A DNA stretch of 64,000 nucleotides, taken from positions 1 to 64,000 of the forward strand of contig JAFRPL010000032.1 of assembly GCA_017429165.1 (NCBI GenBank). Direction: 5' to 3'. The DNA comes from Clostridia bacterium (GTDB lineage: Bacteria; Bacillota; Clostridia; Oscillospirales; CAG-382). Below, in pieces: positions 62,599 through 64,000 of the stretch. The position numbers and the translations under genes were made by a program. Under the pieces are notes generated by a model that saw only the letters and a program-made list of their open reading frames with translations, was not told where the DNA came from and did not search any database. How positions within the stretch are numbered: position 1 is the stretch's first letter; each line of letters begins with the position of its first letter.

Positions 62599-64000
62599 TT
62601 ACTGATCTGCGAGCTTTTTGAGCTTGAGATACTTCTCTTTCGCTTCCTGCTCGGCTCTGTCGAACAGCACCTTGGCTCTTTCCGGGAAGAACAGGTTGAG
62701 CGAGGAATAACGGGATTCGGTGTTGATGAATTCCTTATAATCGTTCGTGGGCTCCTTGGAATCGAGCGTGAAGGGGTTCTTGCCCTCTGCGGCGAGCAGC
62801 GGGTTGAAGCGGAAGGTATGCCAGTAGCCCGCGGCTACCGCGGCTTTGGTTTCGAGCATCGAGGTGCCCAGACCTTTCTTTATGCCGTGGTTGATGCACG
62901 GCGCGTAGCCGATGACGAGCGAAGGTCCGTGATAATTTTCGGCTTCGCTTATGGCTTTGACGCACTGGTTATAATCGGCGCCCATGGCTACCTGCGCAAC
63001 GTAAACGTAGCCGTAGCTCATGGCGATACCGGCGAGATCTTTCTTCTTGGTGGCTTTGCCCGCGGCAGCGAACTGCGCCACGGAGCCGGTCGGAGTGGAC
63101 TTGGAGGCCTGTCCGCCGGTGTTGGAGTAAACTTCGGTATCGAACACGAAGATGTTCACGTCTTCGCCGGAAGCGAGCACATGGTCGAGTCCGCCGAAGC
63201 CGATATCGTATGCCCAGCCGTCGCCGCCGAAGATCCACATCGATTTCTTGATGAAGAGGTCTTCCATGGCGAGCGCCTGCTTGCAGAGCGAGGCGAATTC
63301 GCGGTCCTTGTTCCCTTTTACAGCGGCTTTGATCGCAGCGATGAGTTTTTCGCTGGCGGGAACGGACGCCTTGCCGTCGTCTTTCGCGTCGAGCCATTCC
63401 TTGGCGGGAGCGGCGAGCGATTCGTTTTCGGCAAGTTTGCCGACGATATCGACGAGTTTGGCGCGGCGCTGATTGACCGCAGTCGCCATGCCGAGACCGT
63501 ATTCGGCGTTATCTTCGAACAGGGAGTTCGCCCAGGCGGGGCCTTTTCCTTCTTTGTTCACGGTATACGGAGTGGAAGGCGCGGAGCCGCCCCAGATGGA
63601 CGAGCAGCCGGTGGCGTTGGCAATGAACATTCTGTCGCCGAACAACTGGGTTATGAGTTTTGCGTAAGGAGTTTCGCCGCAGCCGGCGCAGGCGCCCGAG
63701 AACTCGAGCAGCGGCTGTTTGAACTGCGAGCCCTTGACGGTTTCGGGTTTGAACTTGGCGAGCACTTCGGGATTGTCGGCGTATTTATAGCTGATATCAA
63801 AGTATTTCTGTTCGTTCTGCTGGGTGGCGGCGGGCACCATGGAGAGCGCCTTTTCGCCTTTTTTGCCCGGGCAGACCTGAACGCAGCTGCCGCAGCCGAG
63901 GCAGTCGAGCACCGAAACGGTGACGCCGAACTTATAGCCGGCAAGGCCGGTCATGGGCAGGAGTTTCATGCCCTTGACTTTTTCTTCGTCGGATTCGGGC
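62599..64000 (-). CDS. nifJ: Pyruvate:ferredoxin (flavodoxin) oxidoreductase, C-terminal part
   Basis: About 467 C-terminal codons; the 5' two-thirds lie beyond the right edge. The visible part ends a ferredoxin domain (LDCLGCGSCVQVCPGKKG) and contains the thiamine-diphosphate domain: EFSGACAGCGETPYAKLITQ, NATGCSSIWGG, GDGWAYDIGFGGLDHVLASG and FVFDTEVYSNTGGQASKST. It oxidises pyruvate to acetyl-CoA with reduction of ferredoxin, central to anaerobic fermentation. The frame remains open through the window end. Confidence 0.96.
   Translation of the reverse strand, partial: PESDEEKVKGMKLLPMTGLAGYKFGVTVSVLDCLGCGSCVQVCPGKKGEKALSMVPAATQQNEQKYFDISYKYADNPEVLAKFKPETVKGSQFKQPLLEFSGACAGCGETPYAKLITQLFGDRMFIANATGCSSIWGGSAPSTPYTVNKEGKGPAWANSLFEDNAEYGLGMATAVNQRRAKLVDIVGKLAENESLAAPAKEWLDAKDDGKASVPASEKLIAAIKAAVKGNKDREFASLCKQALAMEDLFIKKSMWIFGGDGWAYDIGFGGLDHVLASGEDVNIFVFDTEVYSNTGGQASKSTPTGSVAQFAAAGKATKKKDLAGIAMSYGYVYVAQVAMGADYNQCVKAISEAENYHGPSLVIGYAPCINHGIKKGLGTSMLETKAAVAAGYWHTFRFNPLLAAEGKNPFTLDSKEPTNDYKEFINTESRYSSLNLFFPERAKVLFDRAEQEAKEKYLKLKKLADQ

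Overview
The window looks like a chromosomal segment of an uncultured, probably gut-dwelling member of the Clostridia (Bacillota), with one accessory stretch at the left end. The support is Firmicute-type gene content and order. Ribosomal protein L27 has an N-terminal leader and sits beside its processing protease Prp in rplU-prp-rpmA-obg. There is a phoH-ybeY-era-recO-mutS2 run, a SpoVG homologue, an ECF-transporter S component and pyruvate:ferredoxin oxidoreductase. Promoters are sigma-A-like and intrinsic terminators are plentiful. No rRNA, tRNA or CRISPR array was recognised.

Region 1 (1-7.4 kb) is accessory DNA. It starts with the 5' part of a MobV/Pre-type relaxase gene that runs off the left edge, with an oriT-like site just upstream. 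A repeat-rich non-coding stretch follows, then two related XRE regulators flanking an AraC/GyrI-type regulator and an ECF sigma factor with a long C-terminal extension. It ends with a TnpV-like transposon protein and an elaborate hairpin/tandem-repeat array (7125-7354). This looks like part of a Tn4451-like mobilizable element; no site-specific recombinase is visible here.

Region 2 (7.4-28 kb) is mostly housekeeping: a MATE exporter; a minus-strand operon mgtE - GH36 alpha-galactosidase - ACT protein - UPF0210; upp-ung; DUF1622; rpmE-hflX; prfA; an S1-domain protein convergent with obg; rplU-prp-rpmA; an ECF S component; spoVG; murC; rpmB; and hflK-hflC-GNAT.

Region 3 (28-44.8 kb) mixes surface proteins with core genes. 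It holds a very large (956 aa) solute-binding-like lipoprotein followed by a DUF4434 protein. An eight-gene minus-strand operon follows (phoH, ybeY, era, recO, mutS2, tsaC, coaE, lytic transglycosylase). Then come a PHP-domain protein, a second solute-binding lipoprotein, an ArsB/SLC13-like transporter and an unknown membrane protein.

Region 4 (44.8-61 kb) is the most distinctive part. It is a seven-gene minus-strand operon from one strong promoter: a 1117-aa solute-binding lipoprotein with two carbohydrate-binding-like modules, a MalF/MalG-like permease pair, an NHL-propeller/TPR/YIP1 membrane protein, a DUF5696 secreted protein, and a second MalF/MalG-like pair. No ATPase is encoded. Directly downstream, with its own promoter, is a 1120-aa secreted phosphodiester-glycosidase-like protein ending in a dockerin-like EF-hand pair. 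I infer a glycan capture and uptake system with unusual architecture.

Region 5 (61-64 kb) contains a membrane-anchored VanY-family protein in which all the expected zinc ligands and the catalytic Glu appear to be replaced, and the C-terminal part of nifJ, cut by the right edge.
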